A stretch of DNA of 58,613 nucleotides from contig CAYLQA010000018.1 in the NCBI GenBank assembly GCA_964385695.1, positions 1-58,613 of the forward strand, written 5' to 3'. Each line of letters begins with the position of its first letter. Positions within the stretch are counted from its first letter, which is position 1. Positions 8,892 to 17,812 of this stretch are shown here, one piece after another. Position numbers and translations under genes: made by a program. The notes under the pieces were generated by a model. It was not told where the DNA came from, did no database searches, and saw nothing but the letters and a program-made list of their open reading frames with translations. Origin of the DNA: CAYLQA01 sp964385695. GTDB lineage: Bacteria; Desulfobacterota; Desulfobulbia; Desulfobulbales; Desulfurivibrionaceae.

Positions 8892-9854
8892 ATGGCTCCG
8901 AACTATCCTTCCCTCTGGCTTTCTCTGCTCGCCCTTTGCGGCGGGCTTGTCTTTTTGGTGGCCGGAGGCGAGGTGCTGGTCTCCGGAGCCAGCCGGCTGG
9001 CAAAACGGCTCGGCATGAGCCCACTCCTTGTGGGATTGACCGTGGTGGCCTTTGGCACCTCCATGCCGGAGATGTTTGTCAGCCTGGCCGCCACCCTGCA
9101 GGATCACGCCGATATTATGATCGGCAATGTCATCGGCAGTAACATTGCCAATGTCGGCCTTATCCTTGGCTTTTCCGCCATTCTCATGCCCTTGCCCGTT
9201 GTCTTTTCCACGGTACGTTCCGAGCTGTACCTCCTCCTTGCTGCCAGCTTGTTGGTGGCCGGTATTACCTGGCTGGGGACCTTTTATCGCATTTTTGGTG
9301 TGGTTTTTGTCGCGGCCCTGGTTGCCTATACCTTTCTTGCCTATCGAGCGGCCCATAGTCGCAAAAAAGAAAACGGCTCCAATGGCAACGGTGCTGGAGA
9401 GGGGAATATGCCCCTTATCGGCCTGAAGATCGTCGCCGGTATTATCTTGCTGGCCGCAGGCTCTGATTTCTTCATTGACGGTGCTGTGGATGTGGCCCGT
9501 CATTATGGCATCTCCGAATTGATCATCGGCCTGACCCTGGCCGCGGTGGGAACCTCCCTGCCGGAATTGGCCTCCAGTATTGCCGCCATCCGGCATAACG
9601 AATCACAGCTCTTGGTGGGCAATGTGGTGGGGAGCAATCTCTTTAACCTGCTCATGGTCATGGGCGCCACGGCCGTGATCACACCTTTTGCCTTGCCCGC
9701 CTCGCTTTTGTTGAGGGACCTGCCGATAATGATCGCTCTTTCGGCCGCTATCTGGCCGTTGCTGGCTATAGGCCATGAGATTCGGCGGCTGCATGGTGTG
9801 CTGCTCTTGGGTGCATATGGGGCCTACCTTTTTTTCCTGATAGAAAAAATTTAA
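8892..9854 (+). CDS. CaCA-family calcium/sodium antiporter (YrbG-like)
   Basis: 320-residue inner-membrane K+-independent Na+/Ca2+ exchanger-type transporter with about ten transmembrane helices. The two inverted alpha-repeats are explicit: 'VVAFGTSMPEMFVSLAA' followed by 'GNVIGSNIANVGLILG', and 'LAAVGTSLPELASSIAA' followed by 'GNVVGSNLFNLLMVMG'. The GTSxPE acidic residues bind cation. A hydrophilic loop at about 155-170 separates the halves. It probably exports Ca2+; substrate specificity within the family cannot be settled from sequence. Confidence 0.92.
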   Translation: MAPNYPSLWLSLLALCGGLVFLVAGGEVLVSGASRLAKRLGMSPLLVGLTVVAFGTSMPEMFVSLAATLQDHADIMIGNVIGSNIANVGLILGFSAILMPLPVVFSTVRSELYLLLAASLLVAGITWLGTFYRIFGVVFVAALVAYTFLAYRAAHSRKKENGSNGNGAGEGNMPLIGLKIVAGIILLAAGSDFFIDGAVDVARHYGISELIIGLTLAAVGTSLPELASSIAAIRHNESQLLVGNVVGSNLFNLLMVMGATAVITPFALPASLLLRDLPIMIALSAAIWPLLAIGHEIRRLHGVLLLGAYGAYLFFLIEKI

Positions 9855-9898
9855 GATACGAAACGATATCTCCAGTCCATAAAAAATAAGGCGGAAAA

Positions 9899-11989
9899 AT
9901 GGAAAACAGATACAAGGAGAACGAGGCCGAGCAGTTCATAGCTGCCTATAAAGACGTGCCTGCGGATCTGGCCTTGCGGGTTTATACCTCGCGCCTGATC
10001 GGAGCTGAAGACGATTTGGTCCTGCACGGCGGCGGTAACACCTCGGTCAAGAGTCGGGTGACCAATATCATCGGCGAGGAGATGGAGGTTCTCTTTATCA
10101 AGGGCAGCGGTTGGGACCTGGGGATCATTGAGCCCCAAGGTTTTCCCGCTTTGGATCTGCCCTACCTCAATAAGCTCCGGCCGCTGCCGAGCCTGAGCGA
10201 TGAGGAGATGGTCAACCAGTTCCGCACCCATATGCTGGACAGTTCCGCACCCAACCCTTCCATCGAGACCCTGGTCCACTCCTTTCTGCCCCATAAGTTC
10301 ATCGACCATACCCATGCCGATGCCATTGTTACTTTGACCAATCTGGATGATGCCAAGACACATCTGCAAAACGCCTTGGGTGAGAAGATCGCCATCCTGC
10401 CCTTTATCATGCCGGGTTTTCCCCTGGCCAAGGCCATGGCAGATCTCTATGAAAACAATCCCCAGGTGGAGTGCATCATCCTCATGAATCACGGCATCTT
10501 TACCTTTGGCGAGGATGCCAAAACCGCCTACGACTTGATGATCGATTATGTTACCCGGGCCGAAAAGTACATCGCGGCAGAGGTGGCCAAGCAGGCCGGT
10601 GCACAGCACACGGCACCGGAGGTGGAGAGCGATCTTGTTTTGCCCTTGCTGCGTGGAGCCTTAAGTTTTGATGATGATTCCGGCCGTTGCACCACCTTCC
10701 ATCTTCATGTACGCTCGGACGAAACCATTGCCGGCGGCTTGGCAAGACCCGATGCCAAAGCGCTTTTCACTTCCGGGGTGCTTACCCCCGACCATGTGAT
10801 CCGCACAAAAAATTATCCGCTCTGGCTCGATGCTATCCCTGGTGCGGAAGAAATCGAGGTTCGCGAAACCATCCAGGAGGCTCTTGGCGCCTATCAGACA
10901 GCATACGAGCAGTACTTTGCCGAGCAGGTCGCCGCCAAAAATGTGGTGCGTACCCGACTGGACAGTATGCCTCGGGTCATCCTGGTGCCTGGTCTTGGTA
11001 TTGTCGCGGCCGGCACAACACCCCAGGCAGCGAAGATTTCCGCCGATATTGCCGAGCACACCATCAAGGCCAAGCTCCAGGGTATTGCCTTAGGGCCCTA
11101 TAAGGAGCTGGGCGCTGATTTTATTTTTGACATGGAGTACTGGTCTCTTGAGCAGGCCAAACTGGGCAAGAAAAGCCCCAAACCGCTTGAGGGGCGCATT
11201 GCCCTGGTGACGGGCGGTGGCGGGGCAATCGGCCTGGGTATCGGCCGGAAGCTTCTTGAGGCCGGGGCCAAACTCTATCTCACCGATATCGATGGAGAGC
11301 GTCTGGATGTGGCCCGTGAGCGTCTGGCGGGCCGTTTTGGCGATGCAATGGTCGGTTCGGTCCTCATGGATGTTTCCGATTCCCAGTCCGTGAGCAAAGG
11401 GCTTTCCCGCATTGTCCGGGAGAGCGGCGGCCTGGATATCCTGGTCCCCAACGCAGGTGTGGCCCATGTGGCCAGGCTTGAGGAGCTATCCGAGGAAAAA
11501 TTCAATCAGGTCATGGCAGTCAACTGCACCGGTGTCTTCCAGGTGATCAAGGCAAGTATTCCCCTTTTTCGCAGGCAACAGAGCGGGGGCAGCATCGTGA
11601 TCAACAGTTCCAAAAACGTCTTTGCCCCGGGCGCAGCCTTTGGTGCTTACAGCGCCTCCAAGGCAGGAGCCCACCAGCTGGGCAAGATCGCTGCCCTGGA
11701 ACTGGCCGAGATTGGGGTACGGGTCAATATGATCAACCCCGATGCTATTTTTGATGATGGTGAGGTCTCTTCCGGCCTCTGGGATGAGATTGGTCCTGAG
11801 CGGATGAAGTCGCGCAACTTGGACCCTGAGGGGCTCAAAGATTACTACCGGCAGCGCAATCTTTTGAAAACCCAGGTCCTGTCCGATCATGTGGGCAACG
11901 CCGTGGTCTTTTTTGCCAGTGAGCAGACTCCGACCACCGGCGCCTCCCTGCCCGTTGATGGCGGTATCATGGAGGCGTTTCCGCGCTAA
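9899..11989 (+). CDS. Bifunctional class II aldolase / short-chain dehydrogenase
   Basis: 696-residue fusion. Residues 1 to about 420 are a class II aldolase/adducin-type domain with the zinc-binding 'DHTHADAIV' and 'LHGGGNTSVK' motifs. Residues 430-696 are an SDR with the NAD(P) glycine motif 'VTGGGGAIGLGIG' and the catalytic 'YSASKAG' tyrosine-lysine pair preceded by the 'NSSKN' serine. The architecture matches RhaDE-type enzymes, which cleave rhamnulose phosphates and oxidise lactaldehyde. No rhamnose kinase, isomerase or transporter is nearby, so the real substrate is open. A good AAGGCGG site precedes the ATG. A strong terminator follows at 12014. Confidence 0.9.
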   Translation: MENRYKENEAEQFIAAYKDVPADLALRVYTSRLIGAEDDLVLHGGGNTSVKSRVTNIIGEEMEVLFIKGSGWDLGIIEPQGFPALDLPYLNKLRPLPSLSDEEMVNQFRTHMLDSSAPNPSIETLVHSFLPHKFIDHTHADAIVTLTNLDDAKTHLQNALGEKIAILPFIMPGFPLAKAMADLYENNPQVECIILMNHGIFTFGEDAKTAYDLMIDYVTRAEKYIAAEVAKQAGAQHTAPEVESDLVLPLLRGALSFDDDSGRCTTFHLHVRSDETIAGGLARPDAKALFTSGVLTPDHVIRTKNYPLWLDAIPGAEEIEVRETIQEALGAYQTAYEQYFAEQVAAKNVVRTRLDSMPRVILVPGLGIVAAGTTPQAAKISADIAEHTIKAKLQGIALGPYKELGADFIFDMEYWSLEQAKLGKKSPKPLEGRIALVTGGGGAIGLGIGRKLLEAGAKLYLTDIDGERLDVARERLAGRFGDAMVGSVLMDVSDSQSVSKGLSRIVRESGGLDILVPNAGVAHVARLEELSEEKFNQVMAVNCTGVFQVIKASIPLFRRQQSGGSIVINSSKNVFAPGAAFGAYSASKAGAHQLGKIAALELAEIGVRVNMINPDAIFDDGEVSSGLWDEIGPERMKSRNLDPEGLKDYYRQRNLLKTQVLSDHVGNAVVFFASEQTPTTGASLPVDGGIMEAFPR

Positions 11990-12013
11990 AACAAGAGAAC
12001 GATATTTATGACC

Positions 12014-12045
12014 GGGGCAGCCTTTATGCGAGGCTGCCCTTTTTT
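12014..12045 (+). terminator. Terminator after the aldolase/dehydrogenase gene
   Basis: GGGCAGCC pairs with GGCTGCCC around TTTATGCGA, followed by six T. Confidence 0.9.
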
Positions 12046-12136
12046 ATTATTGGTGCCCCTGCCGGGAGTCATGTATTTTGAAAGAAGGGGCACTTGAAAA
12101 AATAATTCCGCCTGGCGGATTGAATGGAGATTGGTA

Positions 12137-12715
12137 ATGGCTGAGATAAAAAGCACCATGGAAATGGTTATGGAGCGTGCCGCAAAAATGGCCGCAGCTT
12201 CTGATACGGATATGGGTTCCGAGGAAATGAGCAAAGAGGGTATGCGTTTGGCCGCGGCCTTTTTGCGCGAAGAAGAAGTCAGCCTCAGCGCGCAACTGAG
12301 TGCTGCATCGCCTGAAGATCGGGCTGCCATGCAGAAGGGCGCGGTGGATATCCTTCTGCGCAATATCATGCTCCCAAGGAGTGAGGAGCCGCAGGAGGGT
12401 GTGGAGCGCGTCATGAACGGATTGCTGGAGGTTGGGCAGAATTCCCCGGAGCTGTTACAGGTCTTTGCCGAGATGAAAAAGGTGCTTGAAGGCTATCTGG
12501 CGCATACCAAGCAACTCAAAGAACAGCTTGAGAGCCAGCTGGCCCAACATATGGCCCAGCAGGGAGCTGGGGGGCAGGGCGGCATGTCTGCCGAGCCAAG
12601 CCAGCACCCCAAGTACCATGAGGAGTGGGCAAAGGTAAAGACCCAGCTCGATGAGCAGTATGGTCAGGCCCTCACTCAGTTAAAAGATATGGTGCAACAT
12701 CAGTTGGCGATTTAG
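12137..12715 (+). CDS. Unknown coiled-coil protein
   Basis: 192 residues from the ATG at 12137, which has GGAG seven bases upstream; a TTG six bases earlier is less likely. The N-terminal 45 residues are Met/Ala rich and amphipathic, the middle (60-150) is Leu/Gln/Glu-rich and likely coiled coil, and a Gly/Gln-rich linker sits near 'QQGAGGQGG'. No signal peptide, catalytic motif or known family is evident. Two further genes follow in the same direction with short gaps (40 and 18 bases), so it probably heads a small operon with the 86-residue protein and the M24 peptidase. Confidence 0.75.
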   Translation: MAEIKSTMEMVMERAAKMAAASDTDMGSEEMSKEGMRLAAAFLREEEVSLSAQLSAASPEDRAAMQKGAVDILLRNIMLPRSEEPQEGVERVMNGLLEVGQNSPELLQVFAEMKKVLEGYLAHTKQLKEQLESQLAQHMAQQGAGGQGGMSAEPSQHPKYHEEWAKVKTQLDEQYGQALTQLKDMVQHQLAI

Positions 12716-12755
12716 CAACGTTAGGATAAAAACGGTTCAGACAAGGAGGGAAAGA

Positions 12756-13016
12756 ATGGAAGCTGAGATCTGGTTGGATGTGGAAGAGGCAGACCCCAAG
12801 GATATTCCCGAGATCGAGAAGCGTTTTCAGACCTGGTACGATGAAGGAGCGGAAGCCCGCTACGGCAAGGCATGTTACGAGTACCTGACTGTTCTCGATA
12901 AACCGTTCCGTTTTCAGGTTGATTTTGGTCAGTCAGACTTTACCAAGGCCATCCAGGCCCTGCATGGCAGGCTCTACCGTTACGGGGTCAAGGTCTTTGT
13001 CCATTTCATGCACTAA
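12756..13016 (+). CDS. Small unknown protein
   Basis: 86 residues, acidic N-terminal half with a conserved-looking tract 'EIEKRFQTWYDEGAEARYG' and a hydrophobic beta-rich C-terminus ending 'YGVKVFVHFMH'. The AAGGAGGG site eight bases upstream of the ATG is one of the strongest in the window, which supports a real gene. I recognise no family. It lies 18 bases before the peptidase gene. Confidence 0.7.
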   Translation: MEAEIWLDVEEADPKDIPEIEKRFQTWYDEGAEARYGKACYEYLTVLDKPFRFQVDFGQSDFTKAIQALHGRLYRYGVKVFVHFMH

Positions 13017-13034
13017 GCGAGGTGGCCGCTGAAT

Positions 13035-14132
13035 ATGTACAAAGAGAATCTTGAACAGATCCGGGTGCGACTCAGGCGCCGCAAGCTTGATGCCCTGCTT
13101 GTGACCCAGCCGGAAAACAGGCGTTATTTGAGCGGGTACACGGCACCGGATCACTCCATTGGCGAGAGTTCCGGCGTGCTGCTGATCCCGGTTTCAGGTG
13201 AGCCTTTTTTGCTCACGGATTCGCGTTTTGGTCTCCAGGCGGAAAAAGAGGCGCTGGGGTATACGGTCAAGCTCTACCCGCGCGGCCTTTTTGCCCTGTT
13301 ACGCGGATTACTCAAGAAGCTGGACATCAAAAAAATGGCGTTTGAGAGCCATTATTTTTTGCACTCCACCGCCATCACCCTGGAAAAGACCGCTGCCAAG
13401 GCAGGGGTGGAGCTGGTCCCATTGACCGGCCTGATTGAGAATCTCAGGCTGAGCAAATCGGCCCTCGAGCTTAATAAGCTCGAGGCCTCGGTTTTGCTTA
13501 ACGAAAAGGTCTTTCAGGCGGTTTATAAAGAGTTGCGGCCCGGACAGATCGAAAAGGATGTGGCCCTGACAATCGAGAACACCATGCGCCGCATGGGGGC
13601 CGAGGCGCCCAGTTTTGACACCATTGTCGCAGGCGGCCCCAATGCCGCTCTGCCCCATGCCGTGCCTACCGACCGCCCCTTGGCCGAGGGGGAGACTATT
13701 ATCATCGACATGGGCTTGGTCCTGGACGGTTACTGCTCGGATATGACCAGAACAGTGGTCCTGGGTACTCCGGATAAACAGACCGTGACCCTGATACGCT
13801 TGGTGCGCGAAGCGCAGCTGGCAGCCACCGAGTTCCTTGCGGCCGGTAAGACCGGCAAAGAGGTGGACCGGGTGGCTCGCAGGGTTATCGAGATGAAAGG
13901 CTTAGGGGAGCGATTCGGTCACGGCCTGGGCCACGGGGTGGGACTCAACGTCCACGAGGGTCCATCGCTTAGTTACCGCAATGGCAAGCAACTCAAAGCC
14001 GGCATGGTGGTCACCATCGAACCCGGTGTTTACATCCCCGACTGGGGTGGCATCCGCCTTGAGAACATGGCCGTGGTTGAAGAGGGCGGTTGCCGCGTGC
14101 TCAACCAAGACAGCACCTTTTTGGATATTTGA
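13035..14132 (+). CDS. M24-family Xaa-Pro aminopeptidase
   Basis: 365-residue 'pita-bread' metallopeptidase that removes N-terminal residues before proline. A creatinase-like N-terminal domain (1-130) precedes the catalytic domain. The five metal ligands are recognisable: two aspartates in 'IDMGLVLDGYCSDMTRT', the histidine in 'FGHGLGHGVGLNVHE', and glutamates in 'TIEPGVYIP' and 'RLENMAVV'. The length fits the short bacterial PepQ/YpdF class. Whether it is a strict Xaa-Pro aminopeptidase or a prolidase cannot be decided. Confidence 0.93.
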   Translation: MYKENLEQIRVRLRRRKLDALLVTQPENRRYLSGYTAPDHSIGESSGVLLIPVSGEPFLLTDSRFGLQAEKEALGYTVKLYPRGLFALLRGLLKKLDIKKMAFESHYFLHSTAITLEKTAAKAGVELVPLTGLIENLRLSKSALELNKLEASVLLNEKVFQAVYKELRPGQIEKDVALTIENTMRRMGAEAPSFDTIVAGGPNAALPHAVPTDRPLAEGETIIIDMGLVLDGYCSDMTRTVVLGTPDKQTVTLIRLVREAQLAATEFLAAGKTGKEVDRVARRVIEMKGLGERFGHGLGHGVGLNVHEGPSLSYRNGKQLKAGMVVTIEPGVYIPDWGGIRLENMAVVEEGGCRVLNQDSTFLDI

Positions 14133-14193
14133 TTTTTTTCATCTAACGAAAAAATGGTAAGCAGTAATACTTTTTTTCTTGAAGGGGGAAATC

Positions 14194-14607
14194 ATGAAAA
14201 AAAATCTATCCATTATTCTTATTATGGCCGTAACCACGGCATGTGGGGCTGCGTTATCCTTTGCCAGGCCTATCCAACGTTTTGATTCGCAGACCCAGGC
14301 ATCAAGGGATTTGGAGTTCAAAAATATCCGTGCCGGATATGAAATTTTCAGGAATTTTTGCAAAAGCTGCCATAATCGAAAAAGTGAAAGCGCCTCATTT
14401 CTTCATGCAGAATCAAGAACCATGAAAGGCTGGAATAAGGTCTTTGAAAGAAAATGGGTAAAGTGCGCCAGGGAAGGATTTTGGCAAAAGTTGACCAACG
14501 ACGATTTGCTCAAGGTCAACGATTACCTCTACTATTACGCATATGACTCTTACGATCCATATGATCCGTGGGACAATGACGGGTTCGGCTTTTATTTTGG
14601 TTGGTAG
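14194..14607 (+). CDS. Small periplasmic monohaem c-type cytochrome
   Basis: 137 residues from the ATG at 14194 (AGGGGG nine bases upstream). An N-terminal signal peptide likely ends near 'ALSFA'. One haem-binding CxxCH motif, 'CKSCH', is at about residues 56-60. The C-terminus is Tyr/Asp rich with 'YDSYDPYDPWDNDGFGFY'. A methionine in 'SRTMKGW' could be the axial ligand, and the 'MKGWNKVF' and 'TNDDLLKVNDYL' style resembles small class I cytochromes of deltaproteobacteria. Role as an electron shuttle is inferred. No partner enzyme is adjacent. Confidence 0.85.
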   Translation: MKKNLSIILIMAVTTACGAALSFARPIQRFDSQTQASRDLEFKNIRAGYEIFRNFCKSCHNRKSESASFLHAESRTMKGWNKVFERKWVKCAREGFWQKLTNDDLLKVNDYLYYYAYDSYDPYDPWDNDGFGFYFGW

Positions 14608-14660
14608 ATGTTTCCTCCTCGCTTGCGCTTGAATCTGGAAACGTTTGTTTGATGGCAAGA

Positions 14661-14696
14661 AAGGGCTCTTGATGAATGTATCAGGGGCCTTTTTTT
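14661..14696 (+). terminator. Terminator after the cytochrome gene
   Basis: AAGG..CTCTTGAT pairs imperfectly with ATCAGGGGCCTT and is followed by seven T. The stem has mismatches. Confidence 0.6.
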
Positions 14697-14870
14697 CCGT
14701 GTACCGCCTGAGAGTGTTTGTGGATAGGATGCAGGATAAAGATGGCGCATTTTATTGCCTGTTGATTTATGTTTGTAGGAGTACTTTTTACGAGTGAAAG
14801 CCGCAGAAAATTGCAAATAAATGATTGGCGGGCTGCCGGCCCAGCCGGGAAAATAACCACAGGATGATGC

Positions 14871-15800
14871 ATGCAGATAACAGCCAGAAATGATCTGACC
14901 CTGATTTCCAACGAGGCCTCACAGGAACTTGCGAAAAAGGTGGCCAGCGAGCTCGGCATTGCCTATACCGAGATGATCAAAAAACGCTTCAGCGACGGTG
15001 AGATCTATCACGCCTTTCCCGAGGATATCGCCGGGCGCGACTTGATCATCATCGGTGCCACCCATGATGATGTTGCCCAGCAGGAGTTGCTGGATCTGGT
15101 AGACGGCTGTCATCTCAACAAGGCGCATTCGGTCAATGTCATGGTGCCGTATCTTGGCTACTCCACCATGGAGCAGGCCAAACCGGATTCTTTTGAGATT
15201 GCCAAGGGCATCTCCCGCACCCGGCAGATATTCCGCACCGGGCCCGATTTTGTCGGCTTTATTGACCTGCACTCCGAGTCGGTCTTACACGCCCATGGCG
15301 GCAAGATCCACACCACCAATGTCCAGACCAATGCCCTCTTGGTGGACAAGGTCAGGGAGGTTGGCCTTGAAAATTTTGTCCTGGTCTCGCCGGATTATGG
15401 CCGCAGTAAATGGGTGGCTCGCCTGGCCGACATGCTCAAGGTGCCGCATACGGCCGCGGATAAGGACCGCTTTGCCATGGACAAAACCATGGTGGGCCAG
15501 GTGGCCGGTGTGGTCAAAGGCAAGGTGGCGGTTATCTGCGATGATATGATTCGTACCGGCGGCTCCATTATCCAGACAGCGGAACGCTGCCGCTCAGCCG
15601 GCGCCGTTGATGCGGTGCTCATCGCCACCCATCTTGTCCTCTCGGGTGACGCCAGGGAGAAGTTCAAGGCCCACGGCATCAACAAAGTCATTGGCGCAGA
15701 CACTTACCCCGGGGTGAAAAACGACGTCCTGCTCGATGTCTACTCCGTGGCTCCGCTCATCGCCGAGACATTAAGCAAGCAACTTCGTCTGGTTGATTAA
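14871..15800 (+). CDS. prs: Divergent ribose-phosphate pyrophosphokinase-like protein
   Basis: 309 residues with the PRPP-synthetase fold: 'FSDGE' near 40-44, 'DLHSE' near 132-136 and a PRPP loop 'VICDDMIRTGGS' near 221-232. It would make PRPP from ribose 5-phosphate and ATP. The usual bacterial ATP-loop motif ARQDRK is absent; in its place is 'GYSTMEQAKPDSFEIA', closer to the TMER-type sequence of plant phosphate-independent (class II) enzymes. The canonical Mg-binding histidine context is also altered. It may be an authentic alternative enzyme or a regulatory paralogue. It stands alone, followed by a long hairpin and RNase PH. Confidence 0.8.
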   Translation: MQITARNDLTLISNEASQELAKKVASELGIAYTEMIKKRFSDGEIYHAFPEDIAGRDLIIIGATHDDVAQQELLDLVDGCHLNKAHSVNVMVPYLGYSTMEQAKPDSFEIAKGISRTRQIFRTGPDFVGFIDLHSESVLHAHGGKIHTTNVQTNALLVDKVREVGLENFVLVSPDYGRSKWVARLADMLKVPHTAADKDRFAMDKTMVGQVAGVVKGKVAVICDDMIRTGGSIIQTAERCRSAGAVDAVLIATHLVLSGDAREKFKAHGINKVIGADTYPGVKNDVLLDVYSVAPLIAETLSKQLRLVD

Positions 15801-15905
15801 ACAGGCCATTGGGTACCGCATCTTCGCGTGATCATTTCTGACCGCATAGCGCTGCTATAGCGAGCAGAATCGCTTACGCGAACCTGCAGCACCCAGTAAC
15901 CTGTT
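15799..15905. repeat. 107-nt long imperfect palindrome between prs and rph
   Basis: Three nested helices line up when one arm is reverse-complemented: AACAGG...GGGT with ACCC...CCTGTT at the ends, TTCGCGT...TTCTG with CAGAA...ACGCGAA in the middle, and CGCATAGC with GCTATAGCG around a GCT loop. The left arm starts inside the prs stop codon. There is no T-tract, so it is not a simple terminator. The size fits a REP/BIME- or MITE-like repeat or an mRNA-stabilising structure. Confidence 0.7.
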
Positions 15906-15992
15906 GGCAGGCTCTTTTCCTTTGCAAAATTGCGCACCCCGTGTATCTTCAGGCCGTATTCTTTCAGATAACTTTCAGGCAGGAAAAATATT

Positions 15993-16691
15993 ATGCGTCA
16001 TGACCAACGGGCCGCGGATGCGCTACGGCCGCTTACCATTGAACGGGGTTTTCAGCCCCATGCCTATGCCTCTGTTTTGATAACCATGGGCGGGACCCAG
16101 GTCTGCTGTGCCGTGACCTTTGAGCAGGATGCACCGCCGTTTTTGCGCGATACCGGCCAAGGCTGGATTACGGCCGAGTACGGCATGCTGCCCACCTCCA
16201 CCAATTCCCGCATGCGGCGCGAGGCTGCCAAGGGCAGAAGCGGCAGGACCTATGAGATCCAGCGCCTCATCGGCCGTTCCCTCAGAACCATTGTTGATTT
16301 GAAAACCTTGGGCGAGGTAACCCTCAGGGTGGATTGTGATGTGCTCAAGGCGGATGGCGGCACACGCACCGCCTCCATCACCGGCGCAGGCCTGGCCATC
16401 AAGGATGCCATCAGTCGTATGCATCAAGAGGGTGTGATAGAAGAAATGCCGCAGCTCTTGCCTGTGGCCGCCATTTCCGTGGGCGTGGTCGATGGCGAGG
16501 TGCTGCTCGATCTGGATTATAAAGAGGACTCTTCCGCAGAGGTGGATGCCAACTTTGTCATGACCGGCGACGGCCGCTGGGTGGAGGCGCAATCCACGGC
16601 CGAGGGGGCACCCTTCAGCCCCGATGATTTCACGCACATGGCCGAATTGGCCCGTATGGGAATTGATGAACTTTTGGCACAGTGGGGTTAG
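15993..16691 (+). CDS. rph: Ribonuclease PH
   Basis: 232-residue phosphate-dependent 3'-5' exonuclease that trims tRNA 3' ends. The family landmarks are 'PTSTNSRMRREAAKGRSGRTYEIQRLIGRSLR' in two adjacent blocks near 65-95, with the phosphate-binding arginines, then 'TLRVDCDVLKADGGTRTASITGA' split over 107-130. Length is typical (238 in E. coli). The gene overlaps or abuts tgt, so the two are co-transcribed and both act on tRNA. AGGAAAAAT precedes the ATG. Confidence 0.96.
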   Translation: MRHDQRAADALRPLTIERGFQPHAYASVLITMGGTQVCCAVTFEQDAPPFLRDTGQGWITAEYGMLPTSTNSRMRREAAKGRSGRTYEIQRLIGRSLRTIVDLKTLGEVTLRVDCDVLKADGGTRTASITGAGLAIKDAISRMHQEGVIEEMPQLLPVAAISVGVVDGEVLLDLDYKEDSSAEVDANFVMTGDGRWVEAQSTAEGAPFSPDDFTHMAELARMGIDELLAQWG

Positions 16692-16693
16692 CT

Positions 16694-17809
16694 GTGAGTT
16701 CTCCCTATACCCTGCATAGCAAGTCCACCGATTGCGCTGCCCGCCGCGGTGAGGTAAAGACCCTGCACGGCACTGTCCAGACCCCGGTCTTCATGCCCGT
16801 GGGCACCCAGGCCACGGTCAAGGGCGTGACCCCGGAAAACCTCAAGGAGCTTGGGGCCCAGATTATTCTGGGCAATACCTATCATCTCTATATCCGGCCC
16901 GGCCATGAGTTGATCAAACGTTTCGGCGGCCTGCATAATTTTATGCATTGGGATGGCCCCATCCTCACAGACAGTGGCGGCTTCCAGATCTTCAGCCTCA
17001 AGGATCTGACCAAGATCACCGAGGAGGGCGCGGGCTTTAAATCCCACCTTGACGGCAGCAGCCTTTTTCTCAGCCCGGAAAATGCGGTGGAGGTCCAGGA
17101 AGCCTTGGGTTCGGATATCATGATGTGCCTGGACACCTGCATTGCCTACCCATCCACCCGTGAGGAGACAAAAGAGGCCACCGCGCTCACCCATCGCTGG
17201 GCCGAACGCAGCCGCAAGGCGCAACAGGATACAGGGCAGTTGCTCTTCGGCATTGTCCAGGGCGGCATGCACCATGATTTGCGCAAGGAGGCCCTGGCAG
17301 GCTTGGTGGATATCGGTTTTGACGGTTATGCCTTAGGCGGCCTTTCTGTGGGTGAGCCCGGCGAGATGATGTATGAGATCACCGAGGAGATTGCCCCGCA
17401 CATGCCCGAAGATTACCCCCGTTATCTCATGGGCGTCGGTACCCCGGAGAATCTGGTGGAATCTGTCTATCGCGGTATTGATATGTTTGATTGCGTCATG
17501 CCCACGCGTAACGCCAGAAACGGAATGCTCTTTACTTCAGAGGGCAGGCTTGTTATAAAAAATTCTCGCTTTCAGGACGATCCCCGTCCTGTGGATGAGT
17601 CGTGCGATTGTTATACCTGCCGGAATTATTCCCGGGCCTATCTGCGCCATCTCTATATGTCGCGGGAGGTTTTGTCCTCGCATCTGAACACCATCCACAA
17701 TCTCCACTACTTTGTGGGGTTGATGGCCGGTATGCGCCGCGCCATTGAAGAGGATCGTTTTACCGCCTTCCGTAAAGATTTTTATGCGAAGCGGGAGCAA
17801 CAGAAATAA
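16694..17809 (+). CDS. tgt: tRNA-guanine(34) transglycosylase
   Basis: Exchanges guanine-34 for the queuosine precursor in His, Asp, Asn and Tyr tRNAs. Key residues: the general acid/base aspartate in 'LTDSGGFQIFSL', 'FGIVQGG', the nucleophilic aspartate in 'IDMFDCVMPTRNARNG', and the zinc site 'CDCYTCRNYSRAYLRHL'. I prefer the GTG at 16694, three bases after the rph stop and six bases after a GGGG site; a GTG at 16682 would overlap rph by ten bases. About 371 residues, normal for the family. In many bacteria tgt is followed by yajC, as here. Confidence 0.95.
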   Translation: MSSPYTLHSKSTDCAARRGEVKTLHGTVQTPVFMPVGTQATVKGVTPENLKELGAQIILGNTYHLYIRPGHELIKRFGGLHNFMHWDGPILTDSGGFQIFSLKDLTKITEEGAGFKSHLDGSSLFLSPENAVEVQEALGSDIMMCLDTCIAYPSTREETKEATALTHRWAERSRKAQQDTGQLLFGIVQGGMHHDLRKEALAGLVDIGFDGYALGGLSVGEPGEMMYEITEEIAPHMPEDYPRYLMGVGTPENLVESVYRGIDMFDCVMPTRNARNGMLFTSEGRLVIKNSRFQDDPRPVDESCDCYTCRNYSRAYLRHLYMSREVLSSHLNTIHNLHYFVGLMAGMRRAIEEDRFTAFRKDFYAKREQQK

Positions 17810-17812
17810 GGT

